A stretch of DNA of 64,000 bases from an uncultured Lachnospiraceae bacterium (GTDB lineage Bacteria > Bacillota > Clostridia > Lachnospirales > Lachnospiraceae): assembly GCA_944381575.1 (NCBI GenBank), contig CALWLS010000001.1, forward strand, positions 124,001-188,000. Direction: 5' to 3'. The translations under genes and the position numbers were made by a program. Shown here piece after piece: positions 51,464 to 60,579 of the stretch. A model generated the notes under the pieces. That model worked only from the letters and a program-made list of their open reading frames with translations, had not been told where the DNA came from and made no database searches. Position 1 is the stretch's first letter, and every line of letters starts with the position of its first letter.

Positions 51464-54400
51464 ATGGTATACAGAGTCTTTGTTGAAAAGAAAAAGGAAT
51501 TGGCACATGAAGCCCATTCGCTCCTGAATGACGCCAAAAACCTGCTGGGGGTGCAGGGCCTTACCGATATCAGGGTGTTTAACAGATATGACGCCGAAAA
51601 TATAGATAAGGACCTTTTCGACTATTCCGTAAGGACGGTATTTTCCGAACCACAGGTAGATATAGTGTATGACAGCCTTGATTGTAAGGGCGCTTACTGC
51701 TTTGCGGTAGAATATCTTCCTGGACAGTTCGACCAGAGGGCTGATTCGGCGGCACAGTGCATACAGCTCATTTCACAGAAGGAAAGACCGGCAGTGCGGA
51801 GCGCCAAGGTATATGCCCTTTACGGAGATATATCGGAATCTGATATTGAGACGATAAAGAAATACGTAATCAACCCGGTGGAGGCAAGAGAGGCTTCTTT
51901 TGAGCTTCCGGAGACCTTAAGCCTTAATTACAGCATTCCTACGGCAGTAAAGACGGTGGAGGGCTTTGATAAGATGTCCGATGAGGAGCTTAATGACTTC
52001 CTCAACAAGAACGGGCTTGCCATGGACCTGGACGATCTCAGATTCTGCCAGAAGTATTTCAATGAGGAGCACAGGGATCCTACCATAACGGAGATCAAGA
52101 TGATAGATACCTACTGGTCGGATCACTGCAGACACACCACATTTAACACCATCATTGACAATGTGGAATTTGAAGATGATCTTATAAAGGCTGAGTATGA
52201 TAAATATCTTGAGGTAAGGAAGGAGCTGGGCCGTACCAAGCCGGTATGCCTTATGGATATAGGCACCATAGCGGCAAAAGCCCTTAAAAAGGCCGGAAAG
52301 CTCGATAAGCTTGACGAGTCAGAGGAGATAAACGCCTGCACCGTTAAGATCGAGATAGAGGCTGACGGCAAAAAGGAGCCTTGGCTTTTACTGTTCAAGA
52401 ATGAGACCCATAACCATCCGACGGAGATAGAGCCTTTTGGAGGAGCCGCAACCTGTATAGGCGGTGCCATAAGGGATCCGCTTTCAGGTAGGGCCTATGT
52501 ATACGGAGCCATGAGGCTTACGGGCGCATCTGATCCCCTTAAGCCGGTGAGCGAGACCATACCGGGCAAGCTTCCTCAGAGAAAGATAGTCACCACCGCG
52601 GCCAACGGATATTCCTCCTATGGCAACCAGATAGGACTTGCCACGGGACTTGTGGACGAGCTTTACCATCCTGGCTATGAGGCCAAGAGGATGGAGATAG
52701 GAGCCGTCATAGCCGCGGCTCCGAGTGAAAATGTAAGGCGCGAGCGTCCGGAACCGGGAGATGTGGTCATATTCCTTGGGGGAAGCACCGGAAGGGACGG
52801 TATAGGCGGAGCCACCGGATCCTCTAAGGCGCATAACGTTCATTCCGTTGAGGACTGCGGAGCAGAGGTGCAGAAGGGAAATGCTCCTGAGGAGAGAAAG
52901 CTTCAGAGGCTTTTCAGAAACGCCGAGGCGTCAAAGCTCATTAAAAGATGCAATGATTTCGGTGCCGGCGGAGTGTCAGTCGCCATAGGCGAGCTGGCGG
53001 ACGGACTGGATATAGATCTTAATGCGGTCCCTAAAAAATACGAGGGGCTCGATGGCACGGAGCTTGCCATAAGCGAATCCCAGGAAAGGATGGCTGTAGT
53101 TGTCTCAGCAGAGGATGCGGACAGGTTCCTTGAGCTTGCCGCAATGGAAAACCTGCAGGCAGTTCCTGTCGCTAAGGTCAAGGCTGAGCCAAGACTTACC
53201 ATGACCTGGAACGGCGTAAAGATCGTGGATATAAGCAGGGCGTTCCTCGATACCAACGGTGCTGAAAAACATATCAGTGTTAAGACCGCAAAGCCTGAGG
53301 AATTTACCTCTGAAAGAAACGGAAGCTTTACCGATAATTACAGGGAGATGGCAGGGGATCTTAACTGCTGCTCAAAGAGGGGGCTTTCAGAGAGATTCGA
53401 TTCCACCGTCGGTGCCGGCACGGTACTTATGCCTTTTGGAGGAAAGTACCAGCTTACTCCTATCCAGGCAATGGTGCAGAAGATCTCCGTTGAAAAAAAG
53501 CATACGGACGACTGTTCCCTCATGTCCTGGGGATATGATCCTTATATAACTGAAAAGAGCCCGTATCACGGCGCATACATGGCCGTGGCGGATTCAGTCG
53601 CAAAGCTTATTGCTACCGGAGCGGAATTTAAGGATGTATATCTTACCTTCCAGGAATATTTTGAAAAGCTTGGACATGACCCGTCGAGATGGGGAAAACC
53701 GCTTTCAGCACTGCTCGGAGCCTTCAGGGCACAGATGGAGCTCGGTATAGCGGCGATAGGAGGCAAGGACTCCATGTCAGGCTCCTTTGAGGATATACAT
53801 GTTCCGCCTACTCTTGTATCCTTTGCGGTAACGACACAAAAGACGGAGGATATAGTATCTCCTGAATTCAAGAGTGCGGGACATGAGGTCGCAGTCCTTA
53901 AGCCTGAATTTGGAGAGGACGGGCTTCCTGTGGCTGATTCTCTGATAAAGCTGTTCAGATGCGTGACCGGTCTCTTAAGGGATAAAAAGGCTGTTTCAGC
54001 ATATACAACGGGCTTTGGAGGAATTGCTGAGGCGGTCATGAAGATGTGCTTCGGAAATATGATCGGCTTTAAGTATGATGATAAAGCTGACCTTAAGGAT
54101 ATATTTAAAAAGCAGTATCTTACCATGGTACTGGAGCTGAACGATAATGTAAGCCTTAAGGATATACCTGAGGGAGCATACTCCGTGGAGCGTCTCGGAG
54201 AAACCGTTCTGGATGAGGCCGTAAGCTTTGGCTCAGACGATATTAAGCTTGAGGAGCTGTTAGGCGTTTATGAAGGAAAGCTTGAGAGCGTATTCAGCTG
54301 CAATATAAGCCAGGGCGACAGTCCTCGCTATGAAAGCATCACATATAAGGCTGCTTCAGTAACGGCACCTAATATCAGGACGGCAAGGCCAGAGATGGTC

Positions 54401-55183
54401 ATACCTGCCTTCCCGGGTACAAACTGTGAATATGACAGCGCCAAGGCTGCTGCTGATGCCGGGGCGGATCCACATATATTTGTGGTCAAGAACCTGACTC
54501 CTGAGGCCGTGGCGGAAAGCGTCGAAGAGTTTGCCGCTTTGGTAAGATCATCACAGATGATATTTATACCTGGAGGCTTTTCAGGCGGAGACGAGCCTGA
54601 CGGAAGCGGCAAGTTCATTACGGCATTTTTCAGGAACCAGGCAGTAAAGGAAGCTGTCACTGACCTTATGGATAACCGCGGCGGCTTGATGTGCGGAATC
54701 TGCAACGGATTCCAGGCGCTTATCAAGTTAGGGCTCGTGCCTTTTGGACGCATCATAGATACGGATGAGACCTGTCCTACCCTTACCTTCAACACCATAG
54801 GAAGACACCAGTCCAGGATAGCAAGGGTACGCATAGCCAGTGACCTTTCTCCGTGGCTTTCATATACCAGGCCGGGCGAGGTATACTCAGTACCGATCTC
54901 CCACGGAGAGGGAAGATTCATATGTGATGAGAGGCTGCTTAAAAAGCTTGCTGAAAACGGCCAGATCGCCACTCAGTATGTCGATCTTAACGGAGAACCG
55001 GTAAGCGACGTGCATTTTAATCCCAATAATTCCGTATGCGCCGTTGAGGGTATCACCTCACCTGACGGAAGGATATTCGGAAAAATGGGACATGCGGAAA
55101 GGATAGGCAGCGGACTTTACAAAAATGTGCCTGGCAATTATGACATACGCATGTTTGAGGCAGCGGTAAGATTCTTTGGCTAA
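51464..55183 (+). CDS. purL: phosphoribosylformylglycinamidine synthase (PurL-PurQ single chain)
   Basis: A 1239-residue enzyme that converts FGAR to FGAM with glutamine. The N-terminal part has a PurS-like domain and two PurM-like domains (TYWSDHCRHTTF, KNETHNHPTEIEPFGGAATC, GGKDSMSGS). The C-terminal glutaminase domain includes FPGTNCEYD, PGGFSGGDE, the catalytic Cys in MCGICNGFQ and the His in SHGEGRF. It is the fused long form, so separate purS and purQ are not needed. It completes a run of purine genes; purF, purC and purB are elsewhere. Confidence 0.95.
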   Translation: MVYRVFVEKKKELAHEAHSLLNDAKNLLGVQGLTDIRVFNRYDAENIDKDLFDYSVRTVFSEPQVDIVYDSLDCKGAYCFAVEYLPGQFDQRADSAAQCIQLISQKERPAVRSAKVYALYGDISESDIETIKKYVINPVEAREASFELPETLSLNYSIPTAVKTVEGFDKMSDEELNDFLNKNGLAMDLDDLRFCQKYFNEEHRDPTITEIKMIDTYWSDHCRHTTFNTIIDNVEFEDDLIKAEYDKYLEVRKELGRTKPVCLMDIGTIAAKALKKAGKLDKLDESEEINACTVKIEIEADGKKEPWLLLFKNETHNHPTEIEPFGGAATCIGGAIRDPLSGRAYVYGAMRLTGASDPLKPVSETIPGKLPQRKIVTTAANGYSSYGNQIGLATGLVDELYHPGYEAKRMEIGAVIAAAPSENVRRERPEPGDVVIFLGGSTGRDGIGGATGSSKAHNVHSVEDCGAEVQKGNAPEERKLQRLFRNAEASKLIKRCNDFGAGGVSVAIGELADGLDIDLNAVPKKYEGLDGTELAISESQERMAVVVSAEDADRFLELAAMENLQAVPVAKVKAEPRLTMTWNGVKIVDISRAFLDTNGAEKHISVKTAKPEEFTSERNGSFTDNYREMAGDLNCCSKRGLSERFDSTVGAGTVLMPFGGKYQLTPIQAMVQKISVEKKHTDDCSLMSWGYDPYITEKSPYHGAYMAVADSVAKLIATGAEFKDVYLTFQEYFEKLGHDPSRWGKPLSALLGAFRAQMELGIAAIGGKDSMSGSFEDIHVPPTLVSFAVTTQKTEDIVSPEFKSAGHEVAVLKPEFGEDGLPVADSLIKLFRCVTGLLRDKKAVSAYTTGFGGIAEAVMKMCFGNMIGFKYDDKADLKDIFKKQYLTMVLELNDNVSLKDIPEGAYSVERLGETVLDEAVSFGSDDIKLEELLGVYEGKLESVFSCNISQGDSPRYESITYKAASVTAPNIRTARPEMVIPAFPGTNCEYDSAKAAADAGADPHIFVVKNLTPEAVAESVEEFAALVRSSQMIFIPGGFSGGDEPDGSGKFITAFFRNQAVKEAVTDLMDNRGGLMCGICNGFQALIKLGLVPFGRIIDTDETCPTLTFNTIGRHQSRIARVRIASDLSPWLSYTRPGEVYSVPISHGEGRFICDERLLKKLAENGQIATQYVDLNGEPVSDVHFNPNNSVCAVEGITSPDGRIFGKMGHAERIGSGLYKNVPGNYDIRMFEAAVRFFG

Positions 55184-55194
55184 GGGAGGCAGCA

Positions 55195-55458
55195 ATGCAT
55201 TATGTTTTTAAGCCTAAGGGCGTCTGCGCCATGCAGATAGATTTTGATATAAATGACGGGATCGTCAGCAATACCGTATTTACGGGCGGATGCAACGGCA
55301 ATCTTAAAGCCGTGTCCAAGCTTACAGACGGTATGCCGGCAGAAAAGATAGAGAGCATACTGCTCGGAAATACCTGCGGCATGAGGGATACTTCCTGTGC
55401 GGATCAGTTTGCAAAAGCCGTCAGGGAAGCGTATAATGCTGAAAAAGAATTGAATTGA
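55195..55458 (+). CDS. TSCPD domain protein (TIGR03905-like)
   Basis: An 87-residue protein with the TSCPD-type motif in the form DTSCADQFAKAV and the segment TGGCNGNLKAVSKL. The domain also occurs at the end of some ribonucleotide reductases and may bind metal through its cysteines. Its stand-alone function is unknown. It is tucked between purL and guaB with a GGGAGG SD, so it may help nucleotide metabolism. Confidence 0.82.
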   Translation: MHYVFKPKGVCAMQIDFDINDGIVSNTVFTGGCNGNLKAVSKLTDGMPAEKIESILLGNTCGMRDTSCADQFAKAVREAYNAEKELN

Positions 55459-55491
55459 TAAAACGATAGTACTAAGAAGGAGGAGATACCG

Positions 55492-57003
55492 ATGGCTTTC
55501 TATTATGAGGAACCGTCAAGAACATTCAGCGAGTACCTGCTGATACCGGGATACACATCTGAGGAATGCATGCCGCAAAAGGTGTCTTTAAGGACGCCTT
55601 TAGTAAAATACAGGAAGGGAGAGGAGGAGTGTCCTATAATGCTCAATATCCCTCTTGTATCAGCGATCATGCAGTCAGTATCAAACGATACGCTGGCGGT
55701 TGCCCTTGCCAGGGAGGGCGGTATTTCATTTATATACGGATCCCAGTCCATTGAGGATGAGGCTGCAATGGTCGCAAGGGTCAAGAACCGCAAATCAGGA
55801 TTTGTTGTCAGCAGCTCTAACCTTACGCCTGAAAATACTCTTGGAGATGTATTAAGGCTCAAGGAGGAAAACGGATTTTCAACTGTTGCCATAACAGAGG
55901 ACGCACAGCCTAACGGCAGGCTTTTAGGTATCGTATCAAGCCGTGATTACCGTATAAGCCGTATGTCCGAGGACATCAAGATCAAGGAGTTCATGACACC
56001 AAGGGAAAAGCTTATCACGGCTCCTGCAAACACGACCCTTAAGGAAGCCAACGATATCATCTGGGACAATAAGCTCAACAGCCTTCCGATAGTTGATGAG
56101 AACGACCACCTCATGTATTTCGTCTTCAGGAAGGATTACGCTGAGCATAAGGAATACCCTCTCAGCATGATGGACGAGGAAAAGAGATACATCGTCGGGG
56201 CCGGAATCAACTCAAGGGATTACAGGGAGAGGATCCCAGCCCTTGTGGAGGCCGGAGCAGACGTACTCTGCATTGACTCATCAGAGGGATACAGCATATG
56301 GCAGAAGCAGACCATAGAATTTGCCAGGGCTGAGTACGGCGATAAGGTAAAGATCGGAGCAGGAAACGTAGTTGATGCGGAAGGATTCAGGTTCCTTGCG
56401 GAGTGCGGAGCTGATTTTGTAAAGGTCGGCATCGGCGGAGGCTCCATCTGTATCACGAGGGAGACCAAGGGCATCGGCCGCGGACAGGCTACGGCAGTCA
56501 TAGACGTGGCAAGAGCAAGGGATGAGTATTATAAGGAGACGGGAGTCTACGTTCCTATCTGCTCTGACGGAGGCATAGTCCATGACTATCACATGACCCT
56601 GGCGCTTGCCATGGGAGCTGACTTCCTGATGCTTGGAAGATATTTCGCAAGATTTGACGAGAGCCCGACCAACAAGCTCATGATCAACGGCCAGTACGTT
56701 AAGGAGTACTGGGGCGAGGGATCCAACAGGGCCCGCAACTGGCAGAGATACGATGTGGGAGGAAAGAACAGCCTTGCTTTTGAGGAGGGCGTGGATTCCT
56801 ATGTTACCTATGCCGGATCACTGCACGACAATGTGGAAAAGAGCCTTTACAAGGTAAAGTCCACAATGTGCAACTGCGGAGTTACCAATATACCGGATCT
56901 TCAGAAGAACGCAAAGCTTACCGTCGTTTCCGCTACAAGTATCGTTGAGGGCGGATACCATGACGTAATGCTCAGGGCAACGGCAGGAAGCTCAAATAAC
57001 TGA
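55492..57003 (+). CDS. guaB: IMP dehydrogenase
   Basis: GuaB oxidises IMP to XMP, the committing step to GMP. The 503-residue protein has the N-terminal barrel ([17 protein letters not shown]), two CBS domains inserted at about 105-225, DSSEGYS, GAGNVVD and the active-site Cys loop [12 protein letters not shown]. The mobile flap follows (GSNRARNWQ and so on). A perfect AAGGAGG SD lies upstream. It ends the purine cluster, and a strong terminator follows. Confidence 0.94.
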   Translation: MAFYYEEPSRTFSEYLLIPGYTSEECMPQKVSLRTPLVKYRKGEEECPIMLNIPLVSAIMQSVSNDTLAVALAREGGISFIYGSQSIEDEAAMVARVKNRKSGFVVSSSNLTPENTLGDVLRLKEENGFSTVAITEDAQPNGRLLGIVSSRDYRISRMSEDIKIKEFMTPREKLITAPANTTLKEANDIIWDNKLNSLPIVDENDHLMYFVFRKDYAEHKEYPLSMMDEEKRYIVGAGINSRDYRERIPALVEAGADVLCIDSSEGYSIWQKQTIEFARAEYGDKVKIGAGNVVDAEGFRFLAECGADFVKVGIGGGSICITRETKGIGRGQATAVIDVARARDEYYKETGVYVPICSDGGIVHDYHMTLALAMGADFLMLGRYFARFDESPTNKLMINGQYVKEYWGEGSNRARNWQRYDVGGKNSLAFEEGVDSYVTYAGSLHDNVEKSLYKVKSTMCNCGVTNIPDLQKNAKLTVVSATSIVEGGYHDVMLRATAGSSNN

Positions 57004-57034
57004 TAGTTAAATTTATATTTAACAGGCAAATCGT

Positions 57035-57075
57035 AAGCAAGAAGCAAGGTTTACAGCCTTGTTTCTTGCTTTTTT
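57035..57075 (+). terminator. Rho-independent terminator after guaB
   Basis: A 15-bp nearly perfect stem (57035-57049 with 57057-57071) is followed by Ts. It probably marks the end of the purine transcript. Confidence 0.9.
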
Positions 57076-57151
57076 GCATGTTATTATATTTATGTATGCA
57101 CATAAAAAGCATGCGCTGTTTTATTTAAAAATGCCACAGAGGACGGCGTAG

Positions 57152-57559
57152 ATGATAAGCAAGGATAAGATCAGACTCATGACGGATCTCGCCATTTACG
57201 AGAAGAGGCATGAGGAGGATGTTTTTAAGATAAATAAGTATTATAAGGCGGATTATATTTTCTGGAACCTGCTGCTTGCATTCCTAAGATTTACCGTTTT
57301 TGCGGTAATAGTGCTGGCTATAAACATGGTGATACGGCCTGACGTGTATTTTTACAATATCAATCTGAACGGCATTGCGGCAATGCTGAGGCAGGTCCTG
57401 GCCTATTACCTCATCGGCCTCATAATTTATCTGGTCATTTCTTATAATGTCTATCTGTCCAGATATAAAAAAGCAAGAAAGGGCATGCTGTTTTACGCCA
57501 CGAAGCTGAAGAGGCTGGCAAGAAGATACAATTATTCCGGCAGGGAAATCAAAAGATGA
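57152..57559 (+). CDS. small membrane protein of unknown function, upstream of cdaA
   Basis: The 135-residue protein has an N-terminal charged region, two hydrophobic helices (about 30-60 and 78-102) and a basic C-terminal tail (KARKGMLFYATKLKRLARRYN). I do not recognise a family. Its stop overlaps the next ATG (ATGA), and the next two genes are likewise tightly spaced, so it belongs to the cdaA unit. No signal peptide is evident beyond the membrane segments. Confidence 0.7.
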   Translation: MISKDKIRLMTDLAIYEKRHEEDVFKINKYYKADYIFWNLLLAFLRFTVFAVIVLAINMVIRPDVYFYNINLNGIAAMLRQVLAYYLIGLIIYLVISYNVYLSRYKKARKGMLFYATKLKRLARRYNYSGREIKR

Positions 57560-58473
57560 ATACATTACTTATAATCCGTGATTCGCTTATAGAAAAATAT
57601 AACAGGTTCGACTTTGTGCTGAGGCCCCTTATAAGGTTTGTGATCGCCTTTATCATACTGACGGTGCTCCAGTCAAAGGTCGGCTACTTCGGGCAGTTTT
57701 CAAGGCTTGTGGTAATAGCGGCCTTCTCGGTTTTCTGTGCCTTTTTCCCTCTTGGATGTATATCCGTGGTGGCGGGAGTATTCCTTCTTGCGGATATGGT
57801 AAGCATATCCTACGCCATGGCCATATTCGGCGCAGGCAGCCTCATGCTGATATTTATACTGTATTACGGCTTCAAACCCGGGACAGGCATAATCATGGCG
57901 CTGGTTCCCTTTGCCTTCGCCCTTGACCTGCCTTTTCTGATACCGGTCATGCTTGGTCTTAATGTCGGCATATATTCAGTGATACCCGCGGCGATAGGCG
58001 TATTTATATGGAACATGATAAAGTACTTCATGGAGAACGCCGCAGTCCTTTCAGAAGCCCCTGCTGCTGATATAGCGGACAGCTTTGTGGAGATAAGCCG
58101 TGGGATTTTGAACGACAGATATATGTTAGCTGTTATACTGGCGTTTGTGATAGCCATAATCGCTGTTTCCATCATCAGCAACAGCAGCATGAACTATTCC
58201 TGGCCGGCAGCGGTAATAACCGGCATAGCCGTGCAGGCCGTCGTATTTATCGCCGCTGATATTATATACGGCGGAAGGCCTCTTGTTATGGATGTAATAG
58301 GTCTTATCGCATCATTCCTCATATCCATGCTGTATGCGCTTGTTTTTTACAGTGTCGATTACAGAAATACTGAACGTCTCAGATTTGAGGATGATGATTA
58401 CGTATATTACGTCAAGGCCGTACCAAAGATAGACCCCTACAGGGATGATGAAGGCTACGATATAAAGAGGTAA
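57556..58473 (+). CDS. polytopic membrane protein of unknown function, upstream of cdaA
   Basis: The 305-residue protein has about eight hydrophobic segments and an acidic C-terminal tail ending RFEDDDYVYYVKAVPKIDPY. I cannot assign a family. It overlaps the preceding gene by four bases and ends four bases before cdaA, indicating coupled translation. It is a good candidate partner of the c-di-AMP synthase, but this is inference from context. Confidence 0.72.
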   Translation: MNTLLIIRDSLIEKYNRFDFVLRPLIRFVIAFIILTVLQSKVGYFGQFSRLVVIAAFSVFCAFFPLGCISVVAGVFLLADMVSISYAMAIFGAGSLMLIFILYYGFKPGTGIIMALVPFAFALDLPFLIPVMLGLNVGIYSVIPAAIGVFIWNMIKYFMENAAVLSEAPAADIADSFVEISRGILNDRYMLAVILAFVIAIIAVSIISNSSMNYSWPAAVITGIAVQAVVFIAADIIYGGRPLVMDVIGLIASFLISMLYALVFYSVDYRNTERLRFEDDDYVYYVKAVPKIDPYRDDEGYDIKR

Positions 58474-58477
58474 TAAA

Positions 58478-59338
58478 TTGGCAGATATTTTGGCATATGT
58501 TAAAAGCTACACATCGCTGCTTCCGAGATTTTCATTTACGAATTTCCTGGAGGTCCTTATCATTGCGGTCATCGTCTACGAGATACTTCAGTGGATAATG
58601 GATTCAAAGGCCTGGACGCTGCTTAAGGGCATAGGCGTCATACTGGCCTTTACCTTTATTTCATATATATTCCACTTAAATACCATACTATGGCTGCTGG
58701 AGAGAGGCTCGACCATGGTGGTCATAGTGCTGGTAGTTATATTCCAGCCGGAGTTAAGGCGCGCTCTTGAACAGCTGGGCAGCCAGAAACTGCTTACCAA
58801 GATAGGCTTTACCAATCAGAAGCAGACTGATAACAACGGCATGTTTAAGGAGACCGCTTCCCAGATCGCCAAGGCCGTATTTTCCATGGCTAAGGTCAAG
58901 ACCGGTGCTCTGATCGTTATTGAGCAGGATGAACCTCTTAAGGATTTCGTCAAGACCGGGATCCTCATAAACGGCATAGTAAGCTCCGGACTTCTGATAA
59001 ACATATTTGAAAAGAACACTCCGCTGCATGACGGAGCAGTCATTATACGCGGCAACACGGTGCTTGCAGCTACCTGCTACCTGCCTCTTTCGGAAAATTT
59101 AAATATAAGCAAGGATCTCGGTACGAGACACAGGGCAGCCCTTGGAATGAGTGAGGTCAGCGACAGCATAACGATCATAGTTTCGGAGGAGACCGGAAGG
59201 GTCAGCGTGGCTTACAGAGGAAAGCTCCAGACGGTACCTGATGAAAACGGTATAGAAAAGATACTTATTAACCGGATCAATAAGCATGAGGTCAGCTGGT
59301 TCGGAAAGCTGAGAAAGGAGTCGGCTGCAGATAAATGA
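58478..59338 (+). CDS. cdaA: diadenylate cyclase CdaA
   Basis: CdaA makes the second messenger c-di-AMP, which controls potassium and osmolyte balance and wall strength. The 286-residue protein has three N-terminal membrane helices and a DAC domain with the catalytic HDGAVIIRGN and GTRHRAALG motifs. The start is TTG 58478 behind an AGAGG SD. The stop overlaps the cdaR ATG. glmM, the usual third gene, is not adjacent. Confidence 0.94.
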   Translation: MADILAYVKSYTSLLPRFSFTNFLEVLIIAVIVYEILQWIMDSKAWTLLKGIGVILAFTFISYIFHLNTILWLLERGSTMVVIVLVVIFQPELRRALEQLGSQKLLTKIGFTNQKQTDNNGMFKETASQIAKAVFSMAKVKTGALIVIEQDEPLKDFVKTGILINGIVSSGLLINIFEKNTPLHDGAVIIRGNTVLAATCYLPLSENLNISKDLGTRHRAALGMSEVSDSITIIVSEETGRVSVAYRGKLQTVPDENGIEKILINRINKHEVSWFGKLRKESAADK

Positions 59339-60570
59339 TTGATAAGATCAGGGATTTCTTTAAACATAATCTGATATTTAAGCTCATATCCTTGGCCGTC
59401 GCCTTTTTTATCTGGTTACTGGTCGTCAATATCTCCAACCCTGAGGTGACGGAGACCGTTACGGCAAAGCTGAAGGTTCTCTATGCCGATGAGTTTGAGG
59501 AAGCGGGTAAGACATATTCGATAGACACTGAAAATGTCAGGATCAGCTATAAGGTAAGGAGCGATTACCGCAGGCAGATCAGTCCTGAGAGCTTTGATGT
59601 GTATGTGGATCTGAGGGATTACTCCATAACAGGAGCAGTACCTATATATGTGGAGCCTTCATCAAGGATCTCCGACATGATAAGCGATATAACCATAAGC
59701 CCGATGGTGGCGCATGTGGATACCGAGGATATGGTTGAAACAAGCTTTGCGGCTGAGGCAAAGCTGGTCGGGACTCCGGCAGCCGGCAAGGTGGCGGGGC
59801 CGGTCACACTTTCGTCTAATGAGATAACCCTTTATGGTCCATCATCGGATATATCCAATATCAGCAGGGTAGAGTTTGATGTAAATATAGAGGCGGCGGA
59901 AGCTGAAGTAAGCGGTACTGCAGTTCCGGTGTTTTATGATGCGGAGGGCAATATCATTGAGCTTTCCACGGACGTCCTTATAAGAAATGAGATTACTTAT
60001 ACGGCTCAGATATACAGCACCAAGGAGGTGTATGTAAGCGCCCTTGTTACAGGGACTCCGGCGGTAGGATATATCCTCAACAGTATAAATATCACTCCTA
60101 ACTCCATGGAGGTTTACGGTACGGATGAGGCTCTTTCAGGTATCACATCCATAACCATACCGGAGCATATGATAGATATAAGTGAGGCCACCCGCAACGT
60201 CACAGTCTCACTTAATGTTTCCGAGCTTCTTCCTGAGGGAGTAACGGTCGCAGGCGGCGGAGATGTGACAGTGGTGGCTGTCATAACTCAGGACAGAAGA
60301 ACTGAGAGCAGTACCACAGCGCCGGATGTTGAAGCGGAGCCATCGGCTGAAGTCTCAGACGCCGAAATACATTCATCAGCTGAAACAGACAGTGAGGGGA
60401 CTGCATCAGGCCACCCTCAGGAGGGACATGCCCAGGAAGCCTCCGATGCTGCGGATGCTGCCTCTGATACCGATGCCGCAGACATAGAGGAAATAAACGA
60501 CGCAGCAGGTAACGAAAACGTCAGCGAAACGCACAATATAATCAGGTCTCATGAGACCGATCCTGCATAA
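59335..60570 (+). CDS. cdaR: CdaR-like YbbR domain protein
   Basis: CdaR binds and controls CdaA at the membrane. The 411-residue protein has one N-terminal membrane helix (about 17-33) and then extracytoplasmic YbbR repeats (pattern: V-x-L-x-G, then VTVxL). The last 80 residues form a low-complexity acidic Glu/Ala/Ser/His tail. It overlaps cdaA by four bases. Confidence 0.9.
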   Translation: MIDKIRDFFKHNLIFKLISLAVAFFIWLLVVNISNPEVTETVTAKLKVLYADEFEEAGKTYSIDTENVRISYKVRSDYRRQISPESFDVYVDLRDYSITGAVPIYVEPSSRISDMISDITISPMVAHVDTEDMVETSFAAEAKLVGTPAAGKVAGPVTLSSNEITLYGPSSDISNISRVEFDVNIEAAEAEVSGTAVPVFYDAEGNIIELSTDVLIRNEITYTAQIYSTKEVYVSALVTGTPAVGYILNSINITPNSMEVYGTDEALSGITSITIPEHMIDISEATRNVTVSLNVSELLPEGVTVAGGGDVTVVAVITQDRRTESSTTAPDVEAEPSAEVSDAEIHSSAETDSEGTASGHPQEGHAQEASDAADAASDTDAADIEEINDAAGNENVSETHNIIRSHETDPA

Positions 60571-60579
60571 CTGCCATAA

